A DNA stretch of 64,000 bases, taken from positions 3,884,001-3,948,000 of the forward strand of contig NZ_CP011801.1 in the NCBI RefSeq assembly GCF_001273775.1, given 5' to 3'. The position numbers and the translations under genes were made by a program. Below, piece after piece: positions 26,450-36,185 of the stretch (positions within the stretch are counted from its first letter, which is position 1; each line of letters starts with the position of its first letter). The notes beneath the pieces are model-generated. The model saw only the letters and a program-made list of their open reading frames with translations. It did no database searches and was not told the DNA's origin. This stretch comes from Nitrospira moscoviensis. Lineage in GTDB: Bacteria; Nitrospirota; Nitrospiria; Nitrospirales; Nitrospiraceae.

Positions 26450-27069
26450 AAGAGAAGAGCGTTCGCCGACTGCTCGAATCCGCCGCTCGGACGCCGGCGG
26501 AATATGGGGCGCGACGAAGCGGGATCGAGCAGGCCAGAGCGCGCGATGTCCGCCGCATCTGTGCGGACATCACCCGCACATTCGACGTCGCCTTCGTGCC
26601 CGACGTCTTTGCGGGGATGTGCGCGCGGCCGGCCTATCTGGAAGCCGCATGGGAACTGTTTCAGGACGATGTGGGCCTCGGCGGGATGGATCGCCGGACC
26701 AGGCGGATCGTGGCGTTGGCCATCACGACCAACGAGGCCGGGGCGTATTACATCGCGGCTTATCCGCACACGTTTCGCCTGAACGGGCTGGACGAGGCCA
26801 CATGCGATAAGGTGGACTACTTTCTGTGGATGGTCACGGCCTTTGAACGATTTCTCTTGGACGCGAAGCCGCCCGACGAGCCACAGCCGGCCTATGTCGC
26901 CGCCGCGGATTGGCGTGAACCGTTCCGGCCCAAAGGTGTCGCCATGGCGATCGTTCCACCGTCACGCAAACCTCCCGGCCGTCAGGAACCGAGTTGGCTT
27001 GAGAAGGCGTTGGTGGCGCTGCTCATGCTGACCATCTTGGCAATAGGAGTCTATCTGGTGCTGCCGTGA
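26428..27069 (+). CDS. AhpD-fold-like protein with C-terminal membrane helix
   Basis: A 213-residue protein. The ATG at 26428 overlaps the preceding gene by 22 bp. The central part (RRTRRIVALAITTNEAGAYY...YPHTFRLNGLDEA) has the carboxymuconolactone decarboxylase/AhpD helix pattern, but the usual CxxC pair is replaced by NEAGAYY, so a peroxidase redox centre is missing. A hydrophobic helix at the end (ALVALLMLTILAIGVYLVL) anchors it in the membrane. Function unknown; possibly a non-catalytic or differently catalytic AhpD relative. Confidence 0.65.
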   Translation: MRISGAVKEKSVRRLLESAARTPAEYGARRSGIEQARARDVRRICADITRTFDVAFVPDVFAGMCARPAYLEAAWELFQDDVGLGGMDRRTRRIVALAITTNEAGAYYIAAYPHTFRLNGLDEATCDKVDYFLWMVTAFERFLLDAKPPDEPQPAYVAAADWREPFRPKGVAMAIVPPSRKPPGRQEPSWLEKALVALLMLTILAIGVYLVLP

Positions 27070-28091
27070 ATGGCCGGCAGACCGCTGATGGCGATCGGGT
27101 GACGGGCGGCCGCCTCCTGTGGTCGGCGCTCACGTCGCCGCGATGGCGGTGGACACTGTTTCTGGAAGTGGGCGCCGCCATCGTGCTCGCCGCGTGGCTG
27201 GGGCTCGGGAAGACGCCCGCGACGCAATTCGACCTCACACAACACAGTGTGCCGCTCGACCGCATCGTCGAAGGAGGACCGGGCAAGGACGGCATTCCCG
27301 CCATTCTTCACCCACGATTCGTCCCCCTGTCGGAGGCGACATTTCTTTCCGACGGCGACCGGGTCTTGGGCCTTCACGCGGGGACCGAGGCCAAAGCCTA
27401 CCCGATCAAAATTCTGAACTGGCATGAGATCGTCAACGATTCGATCGCGGGCAAGCCGGTCGTCGTGACCTACTGTCCGCTCTGTGGGAGCGGCATCGCG
27501 TTCGAGGCGGCCATCCAAGGCCGGCCCCACACCTTCGGGGTCTCCGGCCTCCTGTATCAAAGCGATCTGCTGATGTACGACCATCAAACCGAAAGCCTCT
27601 GGTCTCAGATCGGCATGCAGGCGGTGGCGGGACCGCTGACCGGAGAAAAGCTCTGGCCCATCTTCCTCGAACATACGACGTGGGCGGAATGGCGCGGGGC
27701 CCATCCGACCACGCTCGTCCTGTCCACCCGAACAGGATCGTTTCGGAACTACGAGAGCGATCCCTATCTCGGATACGCGGACCGCCCGGACCTGATGTTC
27801 GACACCGACCGAGTCGATCCGCGCTTCCATCCAAAAGAGTGGATCGTCGGCGTGGAGGTCGACGGCGTCAGTAAGGCCTACCCGTTCGCCGAGCTGAAGA
27901 AAGGGCCGTCGCCCGTTGCCGACCAAGTGGGCGGACGGCGCATCACGGTGCGCTTCAATCTTCACGCCCAGAGCGCATCCGTCGCCGACGACAACGGAAA
28001 GCCGGTCCCCTCCGTGACGGCCTTCTGGTTCGCCTGGTACGCCTTCCACCCGAAGACGCTGGTGTTTACGGCGCCCGCGCCGGAGCGGTAG
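27066..28091 (+). CDS. DUF3179-domain protein
   Basis: A 341-residue protein with a GTG start overlapping the preceding stop by 4 bp (GTGA). An N-terminal hydrophobic segment (LEVGAAIVLAAWLGLG) anchors or exports it. The DUF3179 signatures are clear: KAYPIKILNWHEIVND, VTYCPLCGSGIAFE with two cysteines, and LLYQSDLLMYDHQTESLW. The family is extracytoplasmic and of unknown function; the conserved CxxC suggests metal or redox chemistry. Last gene of the operon behind Crp-type site A. Confidence 0.88.
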   Translation: MNGRQTADGDRVTGGRLLWSALTSPRWRWTLFLEVGAAIVLAAWLGLGKTPATQFDLTQHSVPLDRIVEGGPGKDGIPAILHPRFVPLSEATFLSDGDRVLGLHAGTEAKAYPIKILNWHEIVNDSIAGKPVVVTYCPLCGSGIAFEAAIQGRPHTFGVSGLLYQSDLLMYDHQTESLWSQIGMQAVAGPLTGEKLWPIFLEHTTWAEWRGAHPTTLVLSTRTGSFRNYESDPYLGYADRPDLMFDTDRVDPRFHPKEWIVGVEVDGVSKAYPFAELKKGPSPVADQVGGRRITVRFNLHAQSASVADDNGKPVPSVTAFWFAWYAFHPKTLVFTAPAPER

Positions 28092-28169
28092 CACGCCGGG
28101 CTCCACGGATTGCCCGGCCTTCGCGTGTTATACTGCGCCGTGCCATCTCCCTTCTCTAAGGAGGTCGTT

Positions 28170-28670
28170 ATGCCCCTCCAACATCTCTCCACCATCGGGC
28201 GCGTGCCTCTCATCGCTCCGCCGATTCTCGGCGCGGTCCTGCTCACCGCCGGCTGCGTCGGCATCGACGATTATCGGACCGTGACCCGCGAAGCCGAGGG
28301 GCTGCGCTCCCTGCTGCAGGCGGAGCAGCGCCGCGTGCAGGACATGGAAGTCAAGCTCCGCGAGTTGACTGGCAAGGCGCAAGACCTGGAACGAGCGGCC
28401 AACGCGGCGCGCGAGGAAGCCGCCCGGCGGGAGCGCGAATACAGAGAGATCCGGGACGAACTGTTGGCCTTGAAGATCCCGTTGGAGCAGCGACGCGTGC
28501 ATACCCAGCGCAGCCGGGCCCGTGAGGGATCGGGTCCGTTGGAGTCGGAACTCAGATCGTCCATGACGGGCGTCGGACTGCCGGTTTCCCCACCGACATC
28601 GGCCGAGAGCAGCAAGCAGCGCCTGAAGGACGCGCTGCAGGAGTTCCAGAGACTGCTGGATGTGAACTAA
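28170..28670 (+). CDS. Coiled-coil lipoprotein
   Basis: A 166-residue protein; AAGGAGG fixes ATG 28170. It has a lipoprotein signal with lipobox LTAGC, then a long charged heptad-like region (residues ~40-115: QAEQRRVQDMEVKLRELTGK and AREEAARREREYREI). No family recognised. It is convergent with the crp gene and separated from DUF3179 by about 80 bp. Confidence 0.65.
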   Translation: MPLQHLSTIGRVPLIAPPILGAVLLTAGCVGIDDYRTVTREAEGLRSLLQAEQRRVQDMEVKLRELTGKAQDLERAANAAREEAARREREYREIRDELLALKIPLEQRRVHTQRSRAREGSGPLESELRSSMTGVGLPVSPPTSAESSKQRLKDALQEFQRLLDVN

Positions 28671-28769
28671 GGACCGCGAAGACCCGGCCCTTCGCATCCG
28701 ACCGCTCGACCCGGAACTGGCCGACGTGAGATCGCAGACAGCGGCCATGCATCGGACGAGAGAAGAGGG

Positions 28770-29474
28770 TTAAGACACCAGACGCGACAAGGCGTCCATC
28801 TTAAGAATTATGATCGTCCGGCCGTCGATGTGAATCAGGCCTTCATCGCGGAACTGGCCGAGGGTGTGGCTCACCGTTTCGCGGCTGCAGCCGATCAAGT
28901 TCGCCATTTCCTGATGGGTTAGCTTCGCCTTCAGGCGGATCCCGCGCGGTTCCTGCACGCCGCCGCTCTTGATGAGCTCGACGAGCAAATGGGCCAAGCG
29001 CGCCGGCACGTCCCGGAAGACGAGGTCTTCGACCCGGCTTTGGATGCGCCGCAGCCGCAAACCGATCAGCTTCGTGAGCTTGACGGTGATGCTGGGATGC
29101 ATTTCGAGGTATCGGTCGAAATCTTCGCGGCGAATGACGCAGATCATGGCGTCGTCCAGCGCTTCGGCCGCCGTTTCGCGCGGCAACCCTTCCAGCACCT
29201 CCAATTCACCGAAGATCTCCCCCGGTTCCAAGATTTCAAATGTCACTTCTTTGCCGCTGGCGCCGGTGTTCGCCAGTTTGACGCGGCCCTGTTTGAGCAG
29301 ATAGACGTTGTTGCTGGGATCGCCTGGTAGATAGAGTGGTTGGCGCTTCTTGACTTCCTGCATCCTGGTAATCCGCTCCATCTCCTGCATCTCAGAGGGG
29401 GACATGCCGTCAAATAGGCGGATGTGCTTCAGGAACCAAAGTTTGCTGGTGGCAGATTTTTGTGGATGCTCCAT
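28770..29474 (-). CDS. Crp/Fnr family transcriptional regulator
   Basis: A 234-residue protein. The N-terminal ~140 residues form a cyclic-nucleotide-binding-type beta roll (GEIFGELEVLEGLPRET). The residues after PR are E-T rather than the R-S/T typical of cAMP binding, so the ligand is uncertain. No Fnr-type cysteine cluster is present. The C-terminal helix-turn-helix reads NLIGCSRETVSHTLGQF; its RE-x-x-x-H recognition helix is close to that of Crp (RE-x-x-x-R), which reads TGTGA half-sites. Such half-sites recur through the surrounding region, including upstream of this gene, so it is probably autoregulated. Confidence 0.92.
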   Translation of the reverse strand: MEHPQKSATSKLWFLKHIRLFDGMSPSEMQEMERITRMQEVKKRQPLYLPGDPSNNVYLLKQGRVKLANTGASGKEVTFEILEPGEIFGELEVLEGLPRETAAEALDDAMICVIRREDFDRYLEMHPSITVKLTKLIGLRLRRIQSRVEDLVFRDVPARLAHLLVELIKSGGVQEPRGIRLKAKLTHQEMANLIGCSRETVSHTLGQFRDEGLIHIDGRTIIILKMDALSRLVS

Positions 29475-29618
29475 AAGGAGTCAATTGTACGAGATGGATC
29501 GAGGGTACCGGATCAGCCGAGGCAAAACAAGGCGACTCTCTGGTTACGAGGCCGAACAGTCCGCACAGTGCGTGGAGCGCCAATCATCCTGTGAATGTCG
29601 AGAAAGATACAGATCGTC

Positions 29619-29661
29619 TATCTACACACAGAAGAGTGCCGCAACTGTAAGCTAGCTCACA
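29619..29661 (-). promoter_or_regulatory. Crp-type site B with class II promoter, upstream of crp
   Basis: TGTGAGCTAGCTTACA on the minus strand (29646-29661), then exactly 21 nt, then TAGATA (29624-29619). The palindrome centre falls at about -41.5. The transcript would run into the crp gene with a leader of about 138 nt. The rest of the 247-bp gap shows no gene. Confidence 0.65.
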
Positions 29662-29721
29662 GTTGTAGACGGATGCGCTGGGTCGCAGTGGCGTCGTGAC
29701 CGACAAACTCAACCGCTTGCG

Positions 29722-30450
29722 CTATTCCACCAGAGGGCGCCGCTGCTCCGGCTCGGGAATTTGGGCTTGGATCAACCGAAGGTCGGGGGTGAAGCGGATC
29801 TGCGGATCAAGAGTCGGGTGCGTGATGCGGTCCATCCGAAACGTCCGCGGTTTCCGCTTGTCGACGTCGCGGGCGAGGATATACCACACCGGAGTTTCGA
29901 CCAGTAGGCCGTGAGGCTCGATGCGGCGCACGGACTTGTTCCCGAACCGGTCCGTGTACCGAAACCGAAGCCCGATGCCGTTCGTAAAGCCCTCCTCGAA
30001 CACGTCCAATAGCTCGCGCGGCGGCCGGCCGGCCGATGATCGTATCTCCTCACCCGCGGGAGGGCCCACGATGACCCGGCGGCACAGCTCCCGAAGCGCA
30101 CCGGCTCTGTGACCCGGCAGACTGCTCAGGAGCTTGGCGAGCCCGGAACTCGCCGCACGGCTCCAGGGGAGATCGCTTCCCTCGCGAGACAATCGAGCCG
30201 CCAGCCAGATGGCCGTCACCTCGGTCACCGACATATGCACCGCCGTCACCCCGCGCGAACCATCCAGGCGTATCCCTCCGCCCGGACCCGCATCACCGAC
30301 GATCGGGAGGCCGCGCTGACGCAGCGCCGCCACATCGCGCAGCACGGTACGCGGGCTGACCCCCAACTCCACCGCGAGCGCTCCTACGGTGGTTTCGGCG
30401 CAGGCGCGCAACCGATCCGCCAACTCCATCAAACGCTCAGCTCTCGGCAT
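29722..30450 (-). CDS. WYL-domain (YafY-type) transcriptional regulator
   Basis: A 242-residue protein with an N-terminal helix-turn-helix (VGALAVELGVSPRTVLRDVAALRQRG), a GGGIRL wing typical of YafY/DeoR-like repressors, and a C-terminal WYL domain (RRIEPHGLLVETPVWYILARD). I prefer ATG 30450; a start at 30480 would place a perfect palindromic operator inside the coding region. It is divergent from an SRPBCC-domain gene, the usual partner arrangement for this family. Confidence 0.85.
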   Translation of the reverse strand: MPRAERLMELADRLRACAETTVGALAVELGVSPRTVLRDVAALRQRGLPIVGDAGPGGGIRLDGSRGVTAVHMSVTEVTAIWLAARLSREGSDLPWSRAASSGLAKLLSSLPGHRAGALRELCRRVIVGPPAGEEIRSSAGRPPRELLDVFEEGFTNGIGLRFRYTDRFGNKSVRRIEPHGLLVETPVWYILARDVDKRKPRTFRMDRITHPTLDPQIRFTPDLRLIQAQIPEPEQRRPLVE

Positions 30451-30452
30451 TT

Positions 30453-30471
30453 GGTGACAGATTCTGTCACC
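30453..30471. promoter_or_regulatory. Palindromic operator of the WYL regulator
   Basis: GGTGACAG-ATT-CTGTCACC is a perfect 8-bp inverted repeat with a 3-bp spacer, between the divergent WYL regulator and SRPBCC genes. TGACAG...CTGTCA palindromes are typical for YafY-like regulators. Confidence 0.6.
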
Positions 30472-30520
30472 GATCCGCATATATTCGCAATACGGGCGAA
30501 CAGCGGAAAGGAGGCGTCAC

Positions 30521-31159
30521 ATGATTCCATGCACGGTGTTGTCGCGTCGAGCGTTGATCCTGGTCCTTGCAACGGCGGTCACCGGCTCGTGTACCGGAGC
30601 AAGTCCGGATTTATCCATAAAGAGCACAATCAAGGAGGTTCACGCCATGAAAGACGCCAACAAGATGATCCCACCGGTCAGTTCTTTCACCAGCGCGCCC
30701 CTGCGGAATCGACTGCGCGTCGAGTTGAAGGCCCCCGTCTCCGAGGTGTGGGCGCTGATCGGCGACCTCTCACGATTTCCTGAGTACAGCTCCGGGCTCG
30801 AGAAGGTGGTGGCGACGCACGATGCAAGCGGCGCGCTCACGGAGTACGTGTGCCACTTCAAGCCGGGAGAAAACAACGGAGAGGGGATCTCGCACCGTGA
30901 GAAAATCCGTTGGTATGAGCCGAACCGCGGCTACGCCTCGAGCGGCGAGGAGGGCAACGCCTTCGGCCTCTCAAACGATCTCAATCTTGTGGCCGTGGAG
31001 CCGTCGGAGGAGGGCACGATCCTGACGTGGGATGAGTATTACGATGCCGAAGACCTCGATAGCAGGAGAGCCGACTACGACCAAGCCCTCATGGACATCG
31101 GTGAACACCTCCGCCGGCGTTTCGGCGGGGCGATCGTCGGTCGGTATGTTGACCGATGA
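30521..31159 (+). CDS. SRPBCC-domain protein
   Basis: AAAGGAGG precedes ATG 30521, giving a 212-residue protein with a lipoprotein-like signal (LATAVTGSC). A second perfect ribosome binding site (AAGGAGG, 30632-30638) precedes an in-frame ATG at 30647, so a cytoplasmic 170-residue form is equally plausible. From about residue 60 the sequence matches the SRPBCC/polyketide cyclase fold (LKAPVSEVWALIGDLSRFPEYSSG). These bind hydrophobic small molecules. Divergent from the WYL regulator and probably controlled by it. Confidence 0.78.
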   Translation: MIPCTVLSRRALILVLATAVTGSCTGASPDLSIKSTIKEVHAMKDANKMIPPVSSFTSAPLRNRLRVELKAPVSEVWALIGDLSRFPEYSSGLEKVVATHDASGALTEYVCHFKPGENNGEGISHREKIRWYEPNRGYASSGEEGNAFGLSNDLNLVAVEPSEEGTILTWDEYYDAEDLDSRRADYDQALMDIGEHLRRRFGGAIVGRYVDR

Positions 31160-31214
31160 TCACCCTCCGAACAGTCGCGAGGGCCGATTCAGTTCACACA
31201 GCGCCCTGTGTCTC

Positions 31215-31238
31215 CGGGTCCCGCCGCCGGCGGGCCCG
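31215..31238. terminator. GC-rich hairpin between convergent genes
   Basis: CGGGTCCCGCCG and CGGCGGGCCCG form an 11-bp stem with one bulge, in the 89-bp gap between the converging SRPBCC and substrate-binding-protein genes. There is no T-run, so intrinsic termination is uncertain. Confidence 0.35.
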
Positions 31239-31248
31239 CGGATCGGCC

Positions 31249-32481
31249 CTAGAGAGCACAAACCTGGCGGCCTGCCACCGCGTCGCCCGGAATCGTGGCC
31301 AGCAATTGATAATGCCCCAGCCCCAACTCCTTGCCGTAGGCCTTCCCCACCAGCACATCCTGCACATGCTGATGATCCGAGGCGCGGAAGTAGGAGCGAC
31401 CCTCCTTCAAGCCGTCGAATTCATGTCCCTCCAATGCCTTGATCACGGCCCGCGTGTCGGTCGTCCCCGCGCGCCGGACCGCCTCCAGAATCTGCGTCAT
31501 CGCCGCATAGCCATGGTAACAGCGCGAGGTGGGGGTATGGTTGTACTTGTCGATGACACCCTGAATGAACCGCCGCGAACTGTCGCTCTTGATCTTCGGG
31601 TCCCAGATCAAACCCCAGATGCCGGCGTTGTTGGCATAGCCGAGCGGACGGCCGATCTGCTCGCCGCCGATCATCCCACCCACTCCGATCTGCTCCTTCG
31701 CCAACCCCGCTGCTGTGTAGGCTTTCAGCGCATGAACGAGATCCCAACCGTAGAGATTCAGGATGACGGCGCCGGGTTTCGCGCTCTTGGCTTGAGCCAG
31801 CGCGGCCGTGAAGTCAGTGGTCCCGAAGGGCCTACTGATCGAGCCGAGCACTTCGCCACTTTCGGCCCGAAGCGCTTCGGTCATGGCCTGCTCCGCCGCC
31901 CGGCCGTCCATCGTCTCGGCCGTGATCATGAACCAGCGATTCCCGTACGCTTTGACGAGATGGGGCGTCACCGCCCTGGCCAACATCCCGGCGCTCGGCA
32001 TGAAGACAAACGTGTGCGAATTACAGCCCGAGCCCGTCAACTCCGGCACATGCGCCCCGGTGACCAGAAAGAGCCGGTTTTCCCGCTTGGCCACCTCCGC
32101 GACGGCCAGCGCCACGTCGCCGTTGAAGGTGCCCATGAGGAAATCCACGCGATCGTCCGTGATGAGCTTGCGGGCCGCCTCCACGGCGGTCTCCACCTTG
32201 GACGCATCATCGGCCTCGATGATCGTGACCGGACGTCCCAGCACTCCGCCGTCCTTGTTGAAGCGATCCACCGCCACGGTGGCGCCGTGCACATCGTGGA
32301 TCGAAGACGTTTTGTACGGACTTGAAAGCGGATCGATGATGCCGATCTTGATCGGTTCCGCGGCGTGGGCCGATCGTCCGGACCGCGGGAACCGGAGCGA
32401 GTCCGCCAGATCTCCGAACGCCAGAACTCCGCCTGTTGCGACCGCGAGCTGCAGAAAACGTCGACGCGATAGATCCTGCAT
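31249..32481 (-). CDS. ABC transporter substrate-binding protein (branched-chain amino acid/amide type)
   Basis: A 410-residue periplasmic binding protein with a Tat-type signal (SRRRFLQLAVATGG). The mature fold begins IKIGIIDPLSSPY and continues with VDRFNKDGGVLGRPV, hallmarks of the Leu/Ile/Val and urea/amide receptor family. AAGGAGGG precedes ATG 32481. No permease or ATPase gene is adjacent, so it is an orphan receptor: it may serve a distant transporter or act in sensing. Confidence 0.88.
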   Translation of the reverse strand: MQDLSRRRFLQLAVATGGVLAFGDLADSLRFPRSGRSAHAAEPIKIGIIDPLSSPYKTSSIHDVHGATVAVDRFNKDGGVLGRPVTIIEADDASKVETAVEAARKLITDDRVDFLMGTFNGDVALAVAEVAKRENRLFLVTGAHVPELTGSGCNSHTFVFMPSAGMLARAVTPHLVKAYGNRWFMITAETMDGRAAEQAMTEALRAESGEVLGSISRPFGTTDFTAALAQAKSAKPGAVILNLYGWDLVHALKAYTAAGLAKEQIGVGGMIGGEQIGRPLGYANNAGIWGLIWDPKIKSDSSRRFIQGVIDKYNHTPTSRCYHGYAAMTQILEAVRRAGTTDTRAVIKALEGHEFDGLKEGRSYFRASDHQHVQDVLVGKAYGKELGLGHYQLLATIPGDAVAGRQVCAL

Positions 32482-32539
32482 GGGTCGTCCCTCCTTCTAT
32501 GGCCAAACCAGCATGAGCCCGATCACGTCCAACACTCTC

Positions 32540-33139
32540 CTAGGCTTGAAGTGATCGAAGCTGCGCTTCCAGCTCGGCGATGCGTGATTTCAATGGCCCG
32601 ATTGATTCCTCCACCTCCTCGATGGAATAGCGCGGAGTGATGTACTTGGGACAGTTCCAGTCATAGGACACGACATCGATGATGATGATCCGCTCCGCCT
32701 TGGCTAATCCGTCACGCTGTGCGAGCCGCACTGCGAGCGCCTGATTGTCTCGGACGTCTTCCACCCGCGCATGCCCGAGAATTTTCAGCCTTGCCCGGTT
32801 CTTGTAGTCCATGAGAAACAAGGCCACACGGTCGTTCGCGTGCAGATTCCCGGTGCTCAGAAGTTGCCGGTTCCCGCGGTAATCGGCGAAGGCGAGCGTG
32901 CCGGGATCGAGCACCTTCAGAAAGCCTTTCGGCCCGCCCCTGTGCTGGACATAGGGCCAACCGTGTTCGCTGACTGATCCCAGATAGAAACTGTCGCGGT
33001 CGGCAATAAATCGGGCCTCCGCTTCGCCTAACGGATCGCGCCCGTGGGCATCCGTGATCGCCGCCGCATGGCCGTAGTACCGTTCCTGTGCGCGGCGCAC
33101 GGAGTCCGTCATCGTCACATGAAGATATGTTGCAGCCAT
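32540..33139 (-). CDS. Pyridoxamine 5'-phosphate oxidase-like flavin-binding protein
   Basis: A 199-residue protein with the PPOX split-barrel pattern: FIADRDSFYLGSVSEHGWPYVQHRGG, then DYRGNRQLLSTGNL and RVALFLMDY. These residues surround a flavin in characterised members. The C-terminal helix (IGPLKSRIAELEAQLRSL) may form a coiled coil. Substrate unknown. It lies in a run of minus-strand redox genes with a DsrE-like and an AhpD-fold gene. Confidence 0.85.
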   Translation of the reverse strand: MAATYLHVTMTDSVRRAQERYYGHAAAITDAHGRDPLGEAEARFIADRDSFYLGSVSEHGWPYVQHRGGPKGFLKVLDPGTLAFADYRGNRQLLSTGNLHANDRVALFLMDYKNRARLKILGHARVEDVRDNQALAVRLAQRDGLAKAERIIIIDVVSYDWNCPKYITPRYSIEEVEESIGPLKSRIAELEAQLRSLQA

Positions 33140-33209
33140 CGTCTCGCCCTCCGCCGGTTGGGCGGGGAAACGGCTTCAGACTGTCTCCCATCACCCACTG
33201 TTCGGCCGG

Positions 33210-33584
33210 TCAAAACACCACCACGTTCCATCCGTCGGCCAGGTACCGCCTGAGGCTCAAGAGCCCGGCGGTGCCCGGTACCGCGTTGTCGTTCACGGTC
33301 GTCACTCCACAGGACCGCACGCCCTCCGTCGCCCCGAACACTTCGGCACAGCCGCACGACGCGCCCTGGACGATGTCGCGCACCGAGTTGTAGAGGCCGT
33401 TGGCCGGATGCGTCAGCTTGGTCAGCTCGGCCGGCCAACGTGTTCCGGGGCCGTTGAAGACCACCGCAACCTCATCACCTTTTTGCTTCGATTCAGCGGC
33501 GAGCGCGAGGGCGTTGAACACCCGTCCAAGCCCCTCCTCCGCGCCGCTTTTGGGATCCGACAGGATCACGATCGCCGTTTTCAT
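33210..33584 (-). CDS. DsrE-like protein (copy 1)
   Basis: A 124-residue protein; AAGGAGG fixes ATG 33584. It has the DsrE/F Rossmann-like pattern (AIVILSDPKSGAEEGLGRVFNAL) and cysteines in SCGCAEVFGA and RSCGV. It is a paralogue of the gene at 44233-44589, sharing GLGRV-NAL, LYNSV-D and (A/S)CGV. DsrE-like proteins carry sulfur on a cysteine or interact with sulfur carriers; the specific role here is unknown. Confidence 0.82.
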   Translation of the reverse strand: MKTAIVILSDPKSGAEEGLGRVFNALALAAESKQKGDEVAVVFNGPGTRWPAELTKLTHPANGLYNSVRDIVQGASCGCAEVFGATEGVRSCGVTTVNDNAVPGTAGLLSLRRYLADGWNVVVF

Positions 33585-33645
33585 GGGTTCCTCCTTCATG
33601 TCAGTGAATGATGGTCGTTGCTCGCTCACGCCGCGGACCTCCCGG

Positions 33646-33753
33646 TTACTTGAGGGTGGCCAGCGTCTTCACGGCCTGCGCCCTGCTCCAGACGTCGCCG
33701 GCCATCAGACGGAAGTTCACGAAGGCCGCTTCATAGCCGTCGAACCCCTTCAA
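33646..33753 (-). pseudogene. Short orphan coding fragment
   Basis: An in-frame stretch of 35 codons (KGFDGYEAAFVNFRLMAGDV...) ending in TAA, with only a TTG as possible start and a stop three codons upstream. It looks like the C-terminal tail of a lost gene between the DsrE-like and AhpD-fold genes. Family not recognised. Confidence 0.3.
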
Positions 33754-33788
33754 GTGACCTCAGGATTCTTCTCCACGCGACGCAGTCG

Positions 33789-34355
33789 TCAGGCGCAGTC
33801 GCAGGAGGCGACGCCGGGGTGTACGGGTGCCACCTCCGGGAAGTCGATGACCGTGCCGGCAATATGGTTGATGTAATTGCTGAAGATGTTCAGCGCGACA
33901 TGCGCGACGGTTTCGACGATGTCACTGTCGGTCAGCCCGGCGCGGCGCGCTTGGTCGAGCTCGGTCGGCTCCAATTCTCCCCGCCGAACGACGATACTCT
34001 GTGCCAATTTGAGGATGGTCTCGGTCCGCTGGTCCGCCGCGGTGGCCTGCCGGGCATCGGTCAGGTCCTGCCGGGTCAGCCCCAGCTTCCCTCCGATGAA
34101 CGAGTGGGCGCTCAGGCAGTAGGCGCAGTGATTCGCCTCGGCGACCGCGAGCGCAATCTGCTCGCGAACCTTGGGAGCAAAGCCGCCGTCGCCGAGCGCC
34201 GCGCTGAAGTTCAGGTAGCCCTTGAGCGCAGCCGGCGCGTTGCCGAGCACGCGGATGAGGTTGGGCACCACGCCGAGCTTCCCCTGCACGCCGTCGAAGA
34301 GGGTTTTGGCCGGACCGGTTGCGGTCTGAGGGTCGAGTTGAGAGATGCGATTCAT
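33789..34355 (-). CDS. AhpD-fold peroxidase-related protein
   Basis: A 188-residue carboxymuconolactone decarboxylase/AhpD-family protein with the redox motif NHCAYCLSAH (CxxC followed by His), the alkylhydroperoxidase core. ACAGGAGG precedes ATG 34355. It ends in CDCA, an extra C-terminal cysteine pair. A sigma54-type promoter lies upstream, and the divergent neighbour is a sigma54 activator, so it is probably that activator's target. Likely a peroxide or electrophile defence enzyme. Confidence 0.88.
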   Translation of the reverse strand: MNRISQLDPQTATGPAKTLFDGVQGKLGVVPNLIRVLGNAPAALKGYLNFSAALGDGGFAPKVREQIALAVAEANHCAYCLSAHSFIGGKLGLTRQDLTDARQATAADQRTETILKLAQSIVVRRGELEPTELDQARRAGLTDSDIVETVAHVALNIFSNYINHIAGTVIDFPEVAPVHPGVASCDCA

Positions 34356-34410
34356 AGCGCCTCCTGTCATTGTGGTTGTCCGCATGTCCATTGCGGTTGC
34401 CATCATGCAC

Positions 34411-34426
34411 AGCAGGCAGCATGCCG
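34411..34426 (-). promoter_or_regulatory. Candidate sigma54 (-24/-12) promoter
   Basis: On the minus strand CGGCATGCTGCCTGCT matches the sigma54 pattern GGCAxG-N5-TGCW, with the invariant GG and GC 10 nt apart. It faces the AhpD-fold gene, whose start is about 55 nt downstream. Confidence 0.5.
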
Positions 34427-34500
34427 AGACGGATGTCATGCGTAACCATTGGAATGTGTTTGGTTTGTCTCCATTTCCCATACTCATCAACCGCTACGAC

Positions 34501-34519
34501 TCTTCGTACTCTACGAAGA
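34501..34519. promoter_or_regulatory. Candidate upstream activator site
   Basis: TCTTCGTA-CTC-TACGAAGA is a perfect 8-bp inverted repeat about 80 nt upstream of the sigma54-type promoter and 42 nt before the activator gene, the usual position for enhancer-binding protein sites. Confidence 0.5.
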
Positions 34520-34560
34520 CTCGTTGCAACTCCGTTCGAAATCTCGTAGCTTGAGGAATC

Positions 34561-36156
<1,596 letters not shown>

Positions 36157-36185
36157 ACGCGGAGAAAGCAGCGTCCGTGATCACC

